From Enterobacteriaceae bacterium (GTDB taxonomy: Bacteria; Pseudomonadota; Gammaproteobacteria; Enterobacterales; Enterobacteriaceae), in contig CABIZV010000002.1 of the NCBI GenBank assembly GCA_902363335.1, forward strand, positions 372,001 to 436,000: a stretch of 64,000 bases of DNA, in the 5' to 3' direction. Position numbers and translations under genes: made by a program. The notes under the pieces were generated by a model that was given only the letters and a program-made list of their open reading frames with translations, made no database searches and was not told the DNA's origin. Shown here in pieces: positions 18,031-26,669 of the stretch. Numbering within the stretch: position 1 is the stretch's first letter; the number at the start of each line of letters is the position of its first letter.

Positions 18031-18048
18031 ATTGTGATTGTTGTGTCG
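18031..18048 (-). promoter_or_regulatory. C/A-rich GcvB-type target in gltI leader
   Basis: On the minus strand this stretch reads as an almost pure C/A run with T and G at few places (CGACACAACAATCACAAT), about 47-64 bases before the gltI ATG. GcvB is known to repress gltI by pairing its G/U-rich region with a C/A-rich leader element. The match is by composition and position only. Confidence 0.55.
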
Positions 18049-18305
18049 TTATAGGCTGTGCTTTTAGCGTGCAGCGTTATGTGTGTTTGTTAGCATTTAG
18101 TTTGGCTTAATGTAAAGATTTTGCTGCTTTATTGTTTGTTTTTGCGAGGCGCGCCGCACCGCTTTGAGGCAAAAAACGTCGTTTGCACGATTATGGTGCT
18201 ACCAGTGACTTTTGCTGGTGCAACCGGGTTGCGCTAAGCGTCGAGATGCAGCCTCTTGATTATATTAAGCAAGTGGCGTGCCAGAATGGGGAGTTTGGGG
18301 GAGTC

Positions 18306-18335
18306 AACCCGGCGTCGCTTTGCTCGGCCGGGCTA
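18306..18335. repeat. Single REP-like palindrome upstream of the 114-bp array
   Basis: This GC-rich palindrome (aacccggcgt...cggccgggct) is of the same class as the arms at 13526-13590. The stretch 18049-18305 before it should hold the gltI promoter; I see no gene there. Confidence 0.65.
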
Positions 18336-18345
18336 CGCTTCGAGT

Positions 18346-18862
18346 GTAGACACGATAAGCGCAGCGCCATCGGGCGCAATGCGGCACCGCTGCCGGATGG
18401 CGGCGTTACGCCTTATCCGGCCTACATTTGATGGAGCACACAGGGTCATCACCAGTCATGTAGGCCCGATAAGCGCAGCGCGATCGGGCGCAATGCGGCA
18501 CCGCTGCCGGATGGCGGCGTAACGCCTTATCCGGCCTACATTTGATGGAGCACACAGGGTCATCACCAGTCATGTAGGCCCGATAAGCGCAGCGCCATCG
18601 GGCGCAATGCGGCACCGCTGCCGGATGGCGGCGTATCGCCTTATCCGGCCTACATTTGATGGAGCACGCAGGGTCATCACCAGTCATGTAGGCCCGATAA
18701 GCGCAGCGCCATCGGGCACAATGCGGCACCGCTGCCGGATGGCGGCGTATCGCCTTATCCGGCCTACATTTGATGGAGCACGCAGGGTCATCACCAATCA
18801 TGTATGCCCGATAAGCGCAGCGCCATCGGGCATAATGCGGCACCATTGCCGCATGGTGCACG
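18346..18862. repeat. Tandem array of a 114-bp palindromic unit (4.5 copies)
   Basis: Units start at 18346, 18460, 18574, 18688 and 18802, exactly 114 bp apart. Neighbouring full units differ at only two to four positions. The fifth unit is cut after about 60 bp and drifts, ending three bases before the lnt stop codon. Each unit contains two palindromes: one around gcccgataagcgcagcgcca and one classical REP ending gccttatccggcctac. A 35-bp spacer (tttgatggagcac...) joins them. This is a BIME-type mosaic element. It yields long open frames on both strands with a repeated peptide, but these are artefacts. Confidence 0.93.
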
Positions 18863-18865
18863 GTG

Positions 18866-20404
18866 TTACTTGCGGCGCTGACGCAGGCTCATCACCAGCG
18901 CACCAAAGCCGAACAGAACGGTAATCAGCCACAGCGTCCAGTCGCCGGTGCGCGCATACGGCGTTAAACCGGTCGTAGGCGTCACTTTTGCGGTCAGCAC
19001 CTGGCGGGTAAACTGCGGGATCATCGCCTGAACTTCACCGCGCGGGCCAATCACGGCGGTGATGCCGTTGTTGGTGCTGCGCAGCAGAGGACGCGCCAGC
19101 TCTAACGCGCGCATTCGCGCCATCTGGAAGTGCTGCCACGGGCCGATGGACTTACCAAACCATGCATCGTTCGAGATAGTCAGCAGGAAGTTGGTGTCCG
19201 GGCGGAAATTATCGCGAACCTGCTGGCCGAGAATAATCTCGTAGCAGATAGCCGCCGTCAGCTTGAGATTATGCGCCAGGAGCTGCGGTTGCACGTATGG
19301 CCCACGGCTGAATGACGACATTGGCAGGTCAAAGAACGGCGCTAACGGACGCAGGATGGATTCCAGTGGCACAAACTCACCAAACGGCACCAGGTGGTTT
19401 TTGTTGTAGCGGTTTTTCGACTCATAGCTGTACGGACTGTCTTTGCCCAGTGTGATGATGGTGTTGTAGGTGTCGTAGCGATTGTGCTGGTTGAGGCGTG
19501 AATCGACGATACCGGTGATCAGCGTGCTGTTTTTCGCCCGCAGTAAATTATCCATCATGCTGAGGAAACGCTGCTGGTTAATTTCCAGATCGGGGATCGC
19601 CGACTCAGGCCAGATAATCAGCTCGGATTTGCCCATCACTTTTTCGGTGGCGTCGAGATACACTTTCAGCGTATTGAGCAGCTGATTTTCGTCCCATTTC
19701 AGCGCCTGGGGAATATCGCCCTGAACCATCGAAACCTGAGTGGTTTTATCAGTTTGCAGCGTATACCACTGGATGTAACGCAGCGGGAAAGGCAGGGCAA
19801 ATAGCACCACGCCAACCGCCAGCGGACGCCAGTTGCGGGTCACCAGCGCCAGCGCCAGCAGACCGCTTACTGCCATCAACAGGAAGTTAATCGCGCCAAC
19901 GCCCATCACCGGGGCCAGCCCTTTCAGCGGGCCGTCAATCTGGCTATAGCCGAACTGGAGCCACGGGAAGCCGGTCAGCACCCAGCCGCGCAGGAATTCG
20001 GTGATCTGCCAGACGACAGGTGCGGCAATCGCCATACGCACCCAGTTCGCTTTCGGCCACAGGCGCGACAAAATCCCGGCAAACAGACCGGTATACAGCG
20101 AGAGATAACCCGCCAGCAGAACGACGAGGAAGACGTTGACCGGGCCCGGCATACCGCCAAACTGCGCAATACTGACGTAGACCCAATTAATGCCGGTACC
20201 AAACAGACCAAAGCCCCAGGCATAACCGATGGCTGCGGACTGTACGGGCCTGCGATTAAGCGTCAGCGCCTGTAGGCCCAGCAGTGACACAATCGCCGCT
20301 GGCCAGAAGTCATAAGGAGAAAAAGCCAGCGTACCGCTGGCTCCGAAAAGTAGCGCCAGCAGCAGGCGAATGCGCTGGCGTTCAAGCAATGAGGCAAATG
20401 CCAT
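18866..20404 (-). CDS. lnt: Apolipoprotein N-acyltransferase Lnt
   Basis: 512 residues (as in E. coli), with several N-terminal membrane segments (to about residue 195) and a periplasmic nitrilase-like domain. The catalytic triad elements are visible: Glu in IIWPESAIP, Lys in NKNHLVPFGEF context and Cys in TAAICYE. It adds the third acyl chain to lipoproteins in the inner membrane so that they can be sorted by Lol. It is 5 bp downstream of ybeX, and its 3' end abuts the 114-bp repeat array. Confidence 0.97.
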   Translation of the reverse strand: MAFASLLERQRIRLLLALLFGASGTLAFSPYDFWPAAIVSLLGLQALTLNRRPVQSAAIGYAWGFGLFGTGINWVYVSIAQFGGMPGPVNVFLVVLLAGYLSLYTGLFAGILSRLWPKANWVRMAIAAPVVWQITEFLRGWVLTGFPWLQFGYSQIDGPLKGLAPVMGVGAINFLLMAVSGLLALALVTRNWRPLAVGVVLFALPFPLRYIQWYTLQTDKTTQVSMVQGDIPQALKWDENQLLNTLKVYLDATEKVMGKSELIIWPESAIPDLEINQQRFLSMMDNLLRAKNSTLITGIVDSRLNQHNRYDTYNTIITLGKDSPYSYESKNRYNKNHLVPFGEFVPLESILRPLAPFFDLPMSSFSRGPYVQPQLLAHNLKLTAAICYEIILGQQVRDNFRPDTNFLLTISNDAWFGKSIGPWQHFQMARMRALELARPLLRSTNNGITAVIGPRGEVQAMIPQFTRQVLTAKVTPTTGLTPYARTGDWTLWLITVLFGFGALVMSLRQRRK

Positions 20405-20409
20405 GGAGA

Positions 20410-21288
20410 TTATTCATCCAGTTTCGGTTGTGGGGAATCGTCCGGGATTTTAACGTGAACCTGAATAATACGACGGCTATCCGCCATGGCGACTTTAAAC
20501 TGGTAACCATCAATGTCGATGGTTTCGCCGCGCGCAGGCAGATGACCGAATGCCTGCATCACCAGCCCGCCGATGGTATCGACTTCTTCATCGCTGAAGT
20601 GGGTGCTGAAGGCGTCGTTGAAGTCTTCAATTGAGGCCAGCGCGCGAACCGTCCAGGTGTGGCGGCTGAGCTGACGGAAGTCGATATCATCTTCTTCGTC
20701 ATACTCATCTTCAATTTCACCGACGATCAGTTCAAGAATATCTTCAATCGTCACCAGTCCAGAAACGCCGCCAAACTCATCGATAACGATGGCCATATGG
20801 TAGCGCTGGGAGCGGAATTCCTTGAGCATACGGTCAACCCGTTTGCTTTCCGGTACGACAACCGCGGTGCGTAACACTTTATCCATGCTGAAAGCTTCAG
20901 AATCGCTGCGCATAAACGGCAGCAGGTCTTTGGCCATCAGAATCCCTTCAATGTGATCTTTGTCCTCGCTGATAACCGGGAAACGCGAGTGGGCGGACTC
21001 GATGATGACATCGAGACATTCGTCCAGGGTTTGGTTGCGTTTTAGGGTGATCATTTGAGAGCGCGGGATCATGATGTCGCGGACGCGTTGGTCGGCGATA
21101 TCCATTACCCCTTCAAGCATGTCGCGCGTATCTTCATCGATAAGCTCGTTCTGCCCGGAATCACGGATCAGCGCCAGGAGATCGTCACGGTTTTTTGGTT
21201 CACCGTGGAAAAGCTGGCTGAGTAAGAGGGAGAAGAATCCCTTTTTGCTGTTTACTGTGTCACTACTGTGTGAATTGTCGTCGCTCAT
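20410..21288 (-). CDS. ybeX: CorC/YbeX family CBS-domain protein
   Basis: 292 residues with the start MSDDNSHSS, matching E. coli YbeX (CorC). Two CBS domains (about residues 70-190, with RDIMIPRSQMITL and GILMAKDLLPFM) are followed by a C-terminal CorC_HlyC domain (GGLVMQAFGHLPARGETI). It has been linked to Mg/Co efflux together with CorA and, more recently, to ribosome-related stress. The longer frame that begins upstream runs through REP sequence and is rejected. It sits between ybeY and lnt. Confidence 0.95.
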   Translation of the reverse strand: MSDDNSHSSDTVNSKKGFFSLLLSQLFHGEPKNRDDLLALIRDSGQNELIDEDTRDMLEGVMDIADQRVRDIMIPRSQMITLKRNQTLDECLDVIIESAHSRFPVISEDKDHIEGILMAKDLLPFMRSDSEAFSMDKVLRTAVVVPESKRVDRMLKEFRSQRYHMAIVIDEFGGVSGLVTIEDILELIVGEIEDEYDEEDDIDFRQLSRHTWTVRALASIEDFNDAFSTHFSDEEVDTIGGLVMQAFGHLPARGETIDIDGYQFKVAMADSRRIIQVHVKIPDDSPQPKLDE

Positions 21289-21360
21289 GGCGTCGTTTGG
21301 GTTCTCATGTTGAATTAATTGTCGCTCGTCGCGCGTAAAGTCAGCGCCGGACGGCATATA

Positions 21361-21438
21361 TTGCCTGATGCGCTTACGCTTATCAGGCCAAAAAAGCATG
21401 AATGTAGGCCGGATAAGGCGCAAGCGCCGCCATCCGGC
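21361..21438. repeat. Two REP elements between ybeY and ybeX
   Basis: The interval holds a half-type palindrome (21361-21389, gcctgatgcgcttacgcttatcaggc-like) and a classical REP (21404-21438, gccggataaggcgcaagcgc). They lie in the gap after the ybeY stop codon. Confidence 0.85.
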
Positions 21439-21444
21439 AAGCTA

Positions 21445-21918
21445 CTATTCAGCAATCTTCTCGGAAATGTACGGATCCTCATAGCCGAGAGCAAGCATTA
21501 TCTCTGTCTCAAGGCTTTCCATCTCTTCAGCTTCTTCATCTTCGATATGGTCATAGCCCAGTAAATGCAGACTACCGTGGACGACCATATGCGCCCAGTG
21601 AGCCTCCAGCGGCTTACCTTGTTCAGCCGCTTCCCGTTCAACCACCTGACGGCAGATGATCAAATCGCCCAGCAGCGGCAGCTCGATTCCCGGTGGTGCT
21701 TCAAACGGGAACGATAGCACGTTGGTGGGTTTATCCATTCCGCGATAGGTGAGGTTAAGCTCATGGCTTTCTGCTTCATCCACCAGACGAATCGTCACTT
21801 CTGACTCTTCCTGAAACTGGGGGACGACGGCATCAAGCCACGTCTGAAACTGACTTTCTTCGGGTAAACCGGTGTTATCTTCACAGGCCAACTGGAGATC
21901 GAGGATCACCTGACTCAT
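21445..21918 (-). CDS. ybeY: rRNA maturation endonuclease YbeY
   Basis: 157 residues. The zinc-binding signature H3xH5xH is seen as HMVVHGSLHLLGYDH (about residues 110-124). YbeY takes part in 16S rRNA 3'-end maturation and ribosome quality control, and sometimes in sRNA function. It overlaps the end of ybeZ by 4 bp, in the conserved ybeZYX-lnt operon. Confidence 0.96.
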   Translation of the reverse strand: MSQVILDLQLACEDNTGLPEESQFQTWLDAVVPQFQEESEVTIRLVDEAESHELNLTYRGMDKPTNVLSFPFEAPPGIELPLLGDLIICRQVVEREAAEQGKPLEAHWAHMVVHGSLHLLGYDHIEDEEAEEMESLETEIMLALGYEDPYISEKIAE

Positions 21919-22958
21919 TTCTGCTCCTGCGCCTGAGCGTCGCGTTTACGTTCTGCGGCCTGCTCGGCTTTACGTTTCTGGTCGGCTTCTTCCCACGCCT
22001 CATAGGCGTTGACGATACGGGCAACCACCGGATGGCGGACCACGTCTTCGCTGTGGAAGAAGTTAAAGCTAATTTCATCGACTTCGGCCAACACTTCAAT
22101 TGCATGGCGCAAGCCCGATTTGGTACTGCGCGGCAGGTCAATCTGGGTGATGTCGCCGGTAATCACCGCTTTCGAGTTAAATCCAATACGGGTCAGGAAC
22201 ATCTTCATCTGTTCGATGGTGGTGTTCTGACTTTCATCGAGAATAATGAACGCATCGTTGAGCGTACGGCCGCGCATATAGGCCAGCGGGGCCACTTCAA
22301 TGACGTTACGCTCCATCAGCTTCTCGACTTTCTCAAAGCCGAGCATCTCGAACAGCGCATCGTACAGCGGGCGCAGATACGGGTCGACTTTCTGGCTCAG
22401 ATCGCCGGGCAGGAAGCCCAGTTTTTCACCGGCTTCCACCGCTGGACGGGTCAGCAGAATACGGCGAATTTCCTGGCGTTCCAGCGCATCTACCGCCGCC
22501 GCAACGGCCAGATAGGTTTTACCAGTACCCGCCGGGCCCACGCCAAAGGTGATGTCGTGGTCGAGAATATGCGCGATGTACTGGGCCTGGTTTGGCGTAC
22601 GCGGTTTAATCACGCCGCGCTTGGTTTTGATATTGATAGCTTTGCCGTACTCCGGCACGCTATCGGCACTTTGTTCCAGTACGCGGGCTTCTTTGATTGC
22701 CAGATGGATTTGTTCAGGCTCAATGTCCTGAATCTGGCCGCGCATTGGGGCGGTGTCCACGTACAGGCTGCGCAGAATATCGGCAGCGGCGGTCACGCAA
22801 ATCGCGCGTCCCGTCAGTTTGAAATGGTTATCGCGGCGGTTGATTTCGATGCCCAGTCGTCGCTCCAGCTGCTTGATGTTGTCATCAAACGGGCCACACA
22901 GGCTCAGCAGACGGGCATTGTCGACTGGCTCCAGGGTAATTTCGCGAGTGTCTATGTT
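21915..22958 (-). CDS. ybeZ: PhoH-family ATPase YbeZ
   Basis: 347 residues. The P-loop is GVGPAGTGKTYLAV (about residue 130) and Walker B is FIILDESQNT. It has a PhoH domain with a KH-like N-terminal part and is the partner of the YbeY endonuclease. The TTG at 22956-22958 is chosen because AAGAGGA lies six bases before it and the protein then starts MNIDTREITLEP as in E. coli. An ATG seven codons upstream lies in front of that ribosome site. First gene of the operon after miaB. Confidence 0.93.
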   Translation of the reverse strand, partial: NIDTREITLEPVDNARLLSLCGPFDDNIKQLERRLGIEINRRDNHFKLTGRAICVTAAADILRSLYVDTAPMRGQIQDIEPEQIHLAIKEARVLEQSADSVPEYGKAINIKTKRGVIKPRTPNQAQYIAHILDHDITFGVGPAGTGKTYLAVAAAVDALERQEIRRILLTRPAVEAGEKLGFLPGDLSQKVDPYLRPLYDALFEMLGFEKVEKLMERNVIEVAPLAYMRGRTLNDAFIILDESQNTTIEQMKMFLTRIGFNSKAVITGDITQIDLPRSTKSGLRHAIEVLAEVDEISFNFFHSEDVVRHPVVARIVNAYEAWEEADQKRKAEQAAERKRDAQAQEQK

Positions 22959-23086
22959 CAAACTGTTCCTCTTATGCATGAGTTGCCGGAAGGCTTACAT
23001 TAACCGGCTGATAAAGGAATTATTCACGCCACAGTAAAAAGGCGCAAGCGTTGCAACAAATATGGGGATAGCGGGGAGAAATACAA

Positions 23087-23109
23087 GGCCCGTCAGAAGT
23101 CGACGGGCC
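23087..23109 (-). terminator. Hairpin after miaB
   Basis: The arms ggcccgtc (23087-23094) and gacgggcc (23102-23109) pair perfectly around 7 bases, 8 bases past the miaB stop codon. The T-run on the minus strand is short, so the terminator is probably partial and lets some transcripts into ybeZYX-lnt. Confidence 0.55.
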
Positions 23110-23116
23110 AGGAAGA

Positions 23117-24541
23117 TTAAGGCTGATAAACGCCGACGCCAAGTTTATTATCGTTGCGGGTGCGGGCAATCACCGACTCAGGCGATTCTACGATGCGCAG
23201 ACCCATCTCATCTTCGGTGCGAACTAGCTTACCGCGCAGAGAGTTGGTGTAAACATCGACGATTTCAACATCCACAAACTTGCCGATCATCTCCGGCGAG
23301 CCTTCAAAATTGACCACGCGGTTACATTCGGTACGCCCGGTCAACTCCATAATGTTTTTGCGCGAGGTGCCTTCCACCAGGATTCGCTGGACGGTGCCGA
23401 GCAAACGACGGCTCCAGGCCATAACCTGCTGGTTGATGCGTTCCTGCAAAATATACAGACGCTGCTTTTTATCGGCTTCTGGAACATCGTCAACCATATC
23501 CGCCGCTGGCGTACCGGGGCGTGCGGAGAAGACAAAGCTAAAGCTGACGTCAAAGTTGACGTCGGCAATCAGCTTCATGGTCTGCTCAAAGTCCTGGTCG
23601 GTTTCGCCCGGGAAGCCGACGATAAAGTCGGAACTAATCTGAATATTCGGCCGTGCTTCGCGCAGCTTACGGATAATGGATTTGTACTCCAGCGCCGTGT
23701 GGGTGCGGCCCATCAGGTTAAGCACGCGGTCAGAACCACTTTGAATCGGCAGGTGCAGGAAGCTCACCAGTTCCGGCGTATCGCGATAGACGTCGATAAT
23801 ATCATCGGTAAATTCGATAGGGTGGCTGGTGGTGAAACGCACGCGGTCAATACCGTCAATGGCGGCGACCAGGCGCAGCAGTTCAGCAAATGAACCGGTC
23901 GTGCCGTCGTAGTTCTCACCGCGCCAGGCGTTGACGTTCTGACCCAGCAGGTTCACTTCGCGCACGCCCTGAGCTGCCAGCTGGGCAATCTCGAACAGAA
24001 TATCATCGCAAGGACGGCTGACTTCTTCGCCACGGGTATACGGCACGACGCAATACGTGCAGTATTTATTGCAGCCTTCCATGATCGACACATACGCGGT
24101 CGGGCCGTCGGCGCGGGGTTCAGGCAGACGGTCGAACTTCTCAATTTCCGGGAAGCTGACGTCGATAACCGGGCGGCGGTTATCACGCACCGCGTCAATC
24201 ATTTCAGGAAGACGATGCAGGGTTTGTGGGCCAAAAACGATGTCCACATAGTGCGCGCGTTGGCGGATAAGTTTGCCTTCCTGCGAGGCGACACAGCCGC
24301 CTACGCCGATGATAAGCTTTGGATTTTTAGCTTTAAGTAATTTCCAGCGGCCTAATAGGTGGAAGACTTTTTCCTGAGCTTTCTCACGAATTGAGCAGGT
24401 GTTCAGCAGCAATACGTCTGCCTCTTCTGCTACATCGGTCAGTTTATAACCGTGCGTAGCATCCAGCAGATCGGCCATCTTTGATGAATCGTACTCGTTC
24501 ATCTGACAGCCCCAGGTTTTTATATGGAGTTTTTTTGTCAT
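23117..24541 (-). CDS. miaB: tRNA-2-methylthio-N6-dimethylallyladenosine synthase MiaB
   Basis: 474 residues (same as E. coli). MiaB is a radical-SAM methylthiotransferase that modifies isopentenyl-A37 of tRNAs. The N-terminal MTTase domain contributes cysteines (WGCQMNEYDS, LNTCSIREKA, GGCVASQ). The radical-SAM triad is CNKYCTYCVVPYTRG. A C-terminal TRAM domain starts near LVEGTSRKN. It is divergent from ubiF. Confidence 0.97.
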   Translation of the reverse strand: MTKKLHIKTWGCQMNEYDSSKMADLLDATHGYKLTDVAEEADVLLLNTCSIREKAQEKVFHLLGRWKLLKAKNPKLIIGVGGCVASQEGKLIRQRAHYVDIVFGPQTLHRLPEMIDAVRDNRRPVIDVSFPEIEKFDRLPEPRADGPTAYVSIMEGCNKYCTYCVVPYTRGEEVSRPCDDILFEIAQLAAQGVREVNLLGQNVNAWRGENYDGTTGSFAELLRLVAAIDGIDRVRFTTSHPIEFTDDIIDVYRDTPELVSFLHLPIQSGSDRVLNLMGRTHTALEYKSIIRKLREARPNIQISSDFIVGFPGETDQDFEQTMKLIADVNFDVSFSFVFSARPGTPAADMVDDVPEADKKQRLYILQERINQQVMAWSRRLLGTVQRILVEGTSRKNIMELTGRTECNRVVNFEGSPEMIGKFVDVEIVDVYTNSLRGKLVRTEDEMGLRIVESPESVIARTRNDNKLGVGVYQP

Positions 24542-24678
24542 CGACTTGCTCTTGCTCGATTAGAAATTGCCAACATTGCAGGGCGCGTATTGTAATGCTT
24601 TGATGCGATGGTGACCAGTATGATGGTTATTGCTCTCAAGTCCGGTAAACTTAAGGTATTCAGGCTTAAGGATAATAA

Positions 24679-25857
24679 ATGATGACAATCCTGCACACAG
24701 ATGTTGCCGTGGTCGGCGGTGGCATGGTCGGTGGGGCGTTGGCGTTAGGGCTGGCGCAAAACGGTTTCGCGGTTACGGTGCTGGAAAAAAGTGCGCCACC
24801 GGATTTTGACGCCTCGGCACCGCCGGATGTCCGTATTTCGGCGATTAGCGCCTCCTCTGTCTCTTTGTTACGTAGTTTGGGCGTTTGGGATGCCGTGCTG
24901 GCGATGCGCGCGCATCCATGGCGTCGCCTTGAAACCTGGGAGTGGCAAAACGCGCACGTGGTGTTTGATGCGTCCGAGCTAAAGCTGCCAAATCTCGGCT
25001 ATATGGTTGAGAATAACGTGCTGCAACGAGCGCTTTGGCAGGCGCTGGAGGCGCATCCGCAGGTCACGCTGTGTGAGGCCAAGACGCTCAATGATATGCA
25101 CCCGGAAGACGAAGGACATGTATTGCGGCTGGCAGACGCTGGCGAAATTCACGCGAAGTTGGTTGTTGGGGCGGATGGCGCATTGTCGCAGGTACGCAAG
25201 CAGGCGGGGATCGGCATTCACGGCTGGCAATATCCACAATCCTGTATGTTGATTACCGTACAGTGCGAAAACGCGCCGGGAGACAGTACCTGGCAGCAGT
25301 TTTCACCTACCGGGCCGCGCGCCTTTTTACCGCTATTTGAACATTGGGCTTCGCTTGTGTGGTACGACACCCCGGCGCGGATCCGCCAGTTACAGTCATT
25401 ATCGATGCCGCAGCTTAAGCGAGAAATCGCCAGCCACTTCCCGGCACGTTTAGGTCAGGTGACGCCAATGGCAGCCGGAGCCTTCCCGCTGACGCGTCGT
25501 CATGCGCAGCAGTATGTTCAGCCGGGTCTGGCGCTGGTGGGCGATGCGGCGCATACCATTCATCCGCTGGCAGGACAGGGGGTAAACCTGGGCTACCGCG
25601 ACGTTGATGCCCTCCTGGATGTACTGGCAAACGCGCGAAGCGTGGGTGAAAACTGGGCCAGTCTGCCCGTACTGCAACGTTATCAGGCGCGTCGGCGGGT
25701 GGATAATTTGCTGATGCAAAGCGGCATGGATCTTTTCTACGCAGGCTTTAGCAACGATCTGGGCCCCTTGCGCGTGCTGCGTAACGTGGGCTTGATGGCC
25801 GCGCAGCGGGCGGGGGGCTTAAAGCGTCAGGCGTTGAAATACGCGTTAGGGTTGTAA
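24679..25857 (+). CDS. ubiF: 3-demethoxyubiquinol 3-hydroxylase UbiF
   Basis: 392 residues. It is a flavoprotein monooxygenase of the UbiH/COQ6 family. The FAD-binding Rossmann motif is VVGGGMVGGALALG, the DG motif is VVGADGALSQ, and the GD motif is GDAAHTIHPLAGQGVNLGYRD. It hydroxylates C6 of the quinone ring in aerobic ubiquinone synthesis. AAGGA lies six bases before the first of two adjacent ATGs. It is divergent from miaB and is followed by a REP and the tRNA cluster. Confidence 0.95.
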   Translation: MMTILHTDVAVVGGGMVGGALALGLAQNGFAVTVLEKSAPPDFDASAPPDVRISAISASSVSLLRSLGVWDAVLAMRAHPWRRLETWEWQNAHVVFDASELKLPNLGYMVENNVLQRALWQALEAHPQVTLCEAKTLNDMHPEDEGHVLRLADAGEIHAKLVVGADGALSQVRKQAGIGIHGWQYPQSCMLITVQCENAPGDSTWQQFSPTGPRAFLPLFEHWASLVWYDTPARIRQLQSLSMPQLKREIASHFPARLGQVTPMAAGAFPLTRRHAQQYVQPGLALVGDAAHTIHPLAGQGVNLGYRDVDALLDVLANARSVGENWASLPVLQRYQARRRVDNLLMQSGMDLFYAGFSNDLGPLRVLRNVGLMAAQRAGGLKRQALKYALGL

Positions 25858-25876
25858 CGCCCGCGCAATGAGCCAT

Positions 25877-25943
25877 CCCGGCGGCGCTGCGCTTGGCCGG
25901 GCTACATTCCCCGTAGCCCGGGCGAGGCGTAGTCGACCCCGGG
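25877..25943. repeat. REP pair downstream of ubiF
   Basis: Two GC-rich palindromic arms (cccggcggcgctgcgcttgg... and ...ggcgaggcgtagtcgacccc) lie head to head after the ubiF stop codon. They are of the same family as the repeat at 13526. The rest of the 276-bp gap shows no gene. Confidence 0.8.
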
Positions 25944-26101
25944 AGTTCTCTGCACTCACTGCCATCGCGAGAGCATCCTCTCCATTCTTCATAAATCCCT
26001 GGCACTCTACGCTGCCCGTTTCGCGCTGCTACCGACGAAAAAAGCAGAATCCAGCATTGGCCCAAAACAGGGAAGGGGATTTTTCAGAATACATCAAAAC
26101 G

Positions 26102-26127
26102 AAAAAAGCTCGCCGAAGCGAGCTTTT
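26102..26127 (-). terminator. Terminator of the tRNA operon
   Basis: The stem aaaagctcgc / gcgagctttt (26104-26113 and 26118-26127) with a CGAA loop is followed by T residues on the minus strand. It lies 7 bp past the last tRNA gene, glnX. Confidence 0.9.
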
Positions 26128-26133
26128 CGAAGA

Positions 26134-26208
26134 TGGCTGGGGTACGAGGATTCGAACCTCGGAATGCTGGTATCAGAAACCAGTGCCTTACCGCTTGGCG
26201 ATACCCCA
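26134..26208 (-). tRNA. glnX: tRNA-Gln (CTG)
   Basis: 75 nt with encoded CCA (26134-26136). The anticodon CTG is at 26174-26176. The anticodon stem is CTGGT/ACCAG, which differs from the CCGGA/TCCGG remembered for E. coli but keeps pairing. Last gene of the seven-tRNA operon. Confidence 0.97.
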
Positions 26209-26243
26209 ACGGGTGCGTCCACACAGTGAACGACTTTTGAAAA

Positions 26244-26318
26244 TGGCTGGGGTACGAGGATTCGAACCTCGGAATGCTGGTATCAGAAACCAGAGCCTTA
26301 CCGCTTGGCGATACCCCA
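26244..26318 (-). tRNA. glnV: tRNA-Gln (CTG), second copy
   Basis: 75 nt with encoded CCA and anticodon CTG at 26284-26286. It matches the other CTG copy except for one base at position 26, between the D and anticodon stems (T instead of A). Confidence 0.97.
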
Positions 26319-26364
26319 ACAATTTTGTTTTGAATTTATCGATGCTCTCGAGAAATTCTGAATT

Positions 26365-26441
26365 TGGTGGCTACGACGGGATTCGAACCTGTGACCCCAT
26401 CATTATGAGTGATGTGCTCTAACCAACTGAGCTACGTAGCC
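26365..26441 (-). tRNA. metU: Elongator tRNA-Met (CAT)
   Basis: 77 nt with CCA at 26365-26367 and anticodon CAT at 26405-26407. It begins GGCTACGTAGC, the elongator Met type. It is identical to the copy at 26764-26840. Confidence 0.97.
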
Positions 26442-26460
26442 GGTACTGTTGTTTCTTCGA

Positions 26461-26535
26461 TGGCTGGGGTACCTGGATTCGAACCAGGGAATGCCGGTAT
26501 CAAAAACCGGTGCCTTACCGCTTGGCGATACCCCA
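26461..26535 (-). tRNA. glnW: tRNA-Gln (TTG)
   Basis: 75 nt with CCA at 26461-26463 and anticodon TTG at 26501-26503. The anticodon stem is CCGGT/ACCGG. It reads CAA codons, and CAG by wobble. Confidence 0.97.
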
Positions 26536-26571
26536 ATACCGTCGCGGTGACCCGCAAATATCGAAGAAAAA

Positions 26572-26646
26572 TGGCTGGGGTACCTGGATTCGAACCAGGG
26601 AATGCCGGTATCAAAAACCGGTGCCTTACCGCTTGGCGATACCCCA
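26572..26646 (-). tRNA. glnU: tRNA-Gln (TTG), second copy
   Basis: 75 nt with CCA at 26572-26574 and anticodon TTG at 26612-26614. It is identical in sequence to the previous TTG copy. Confidence 0.97.
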
Positions 26647-26669
26647 TCCGTGCAACGCTTACGGGTGAA

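Noticed and set aside
18346..18862. CRISPR array
   Set aside because: The period is 114 bp with no unique spacers; the units are REP palindromes.
18406..18924. Long repeated-peptide open frames on both strands across the repeat array
   Set aside because: They follow the 114-bp period (a multiple of three), have no ribosome site, and are by-products of palindromic repeats.
22032..23003. Open frame of 323 codons antisense to ybeZ
   Set aside because: It is a shadow of the conserved ybeZ frame, with arginine- and phenylalanine-rich, non-protein-like composition.
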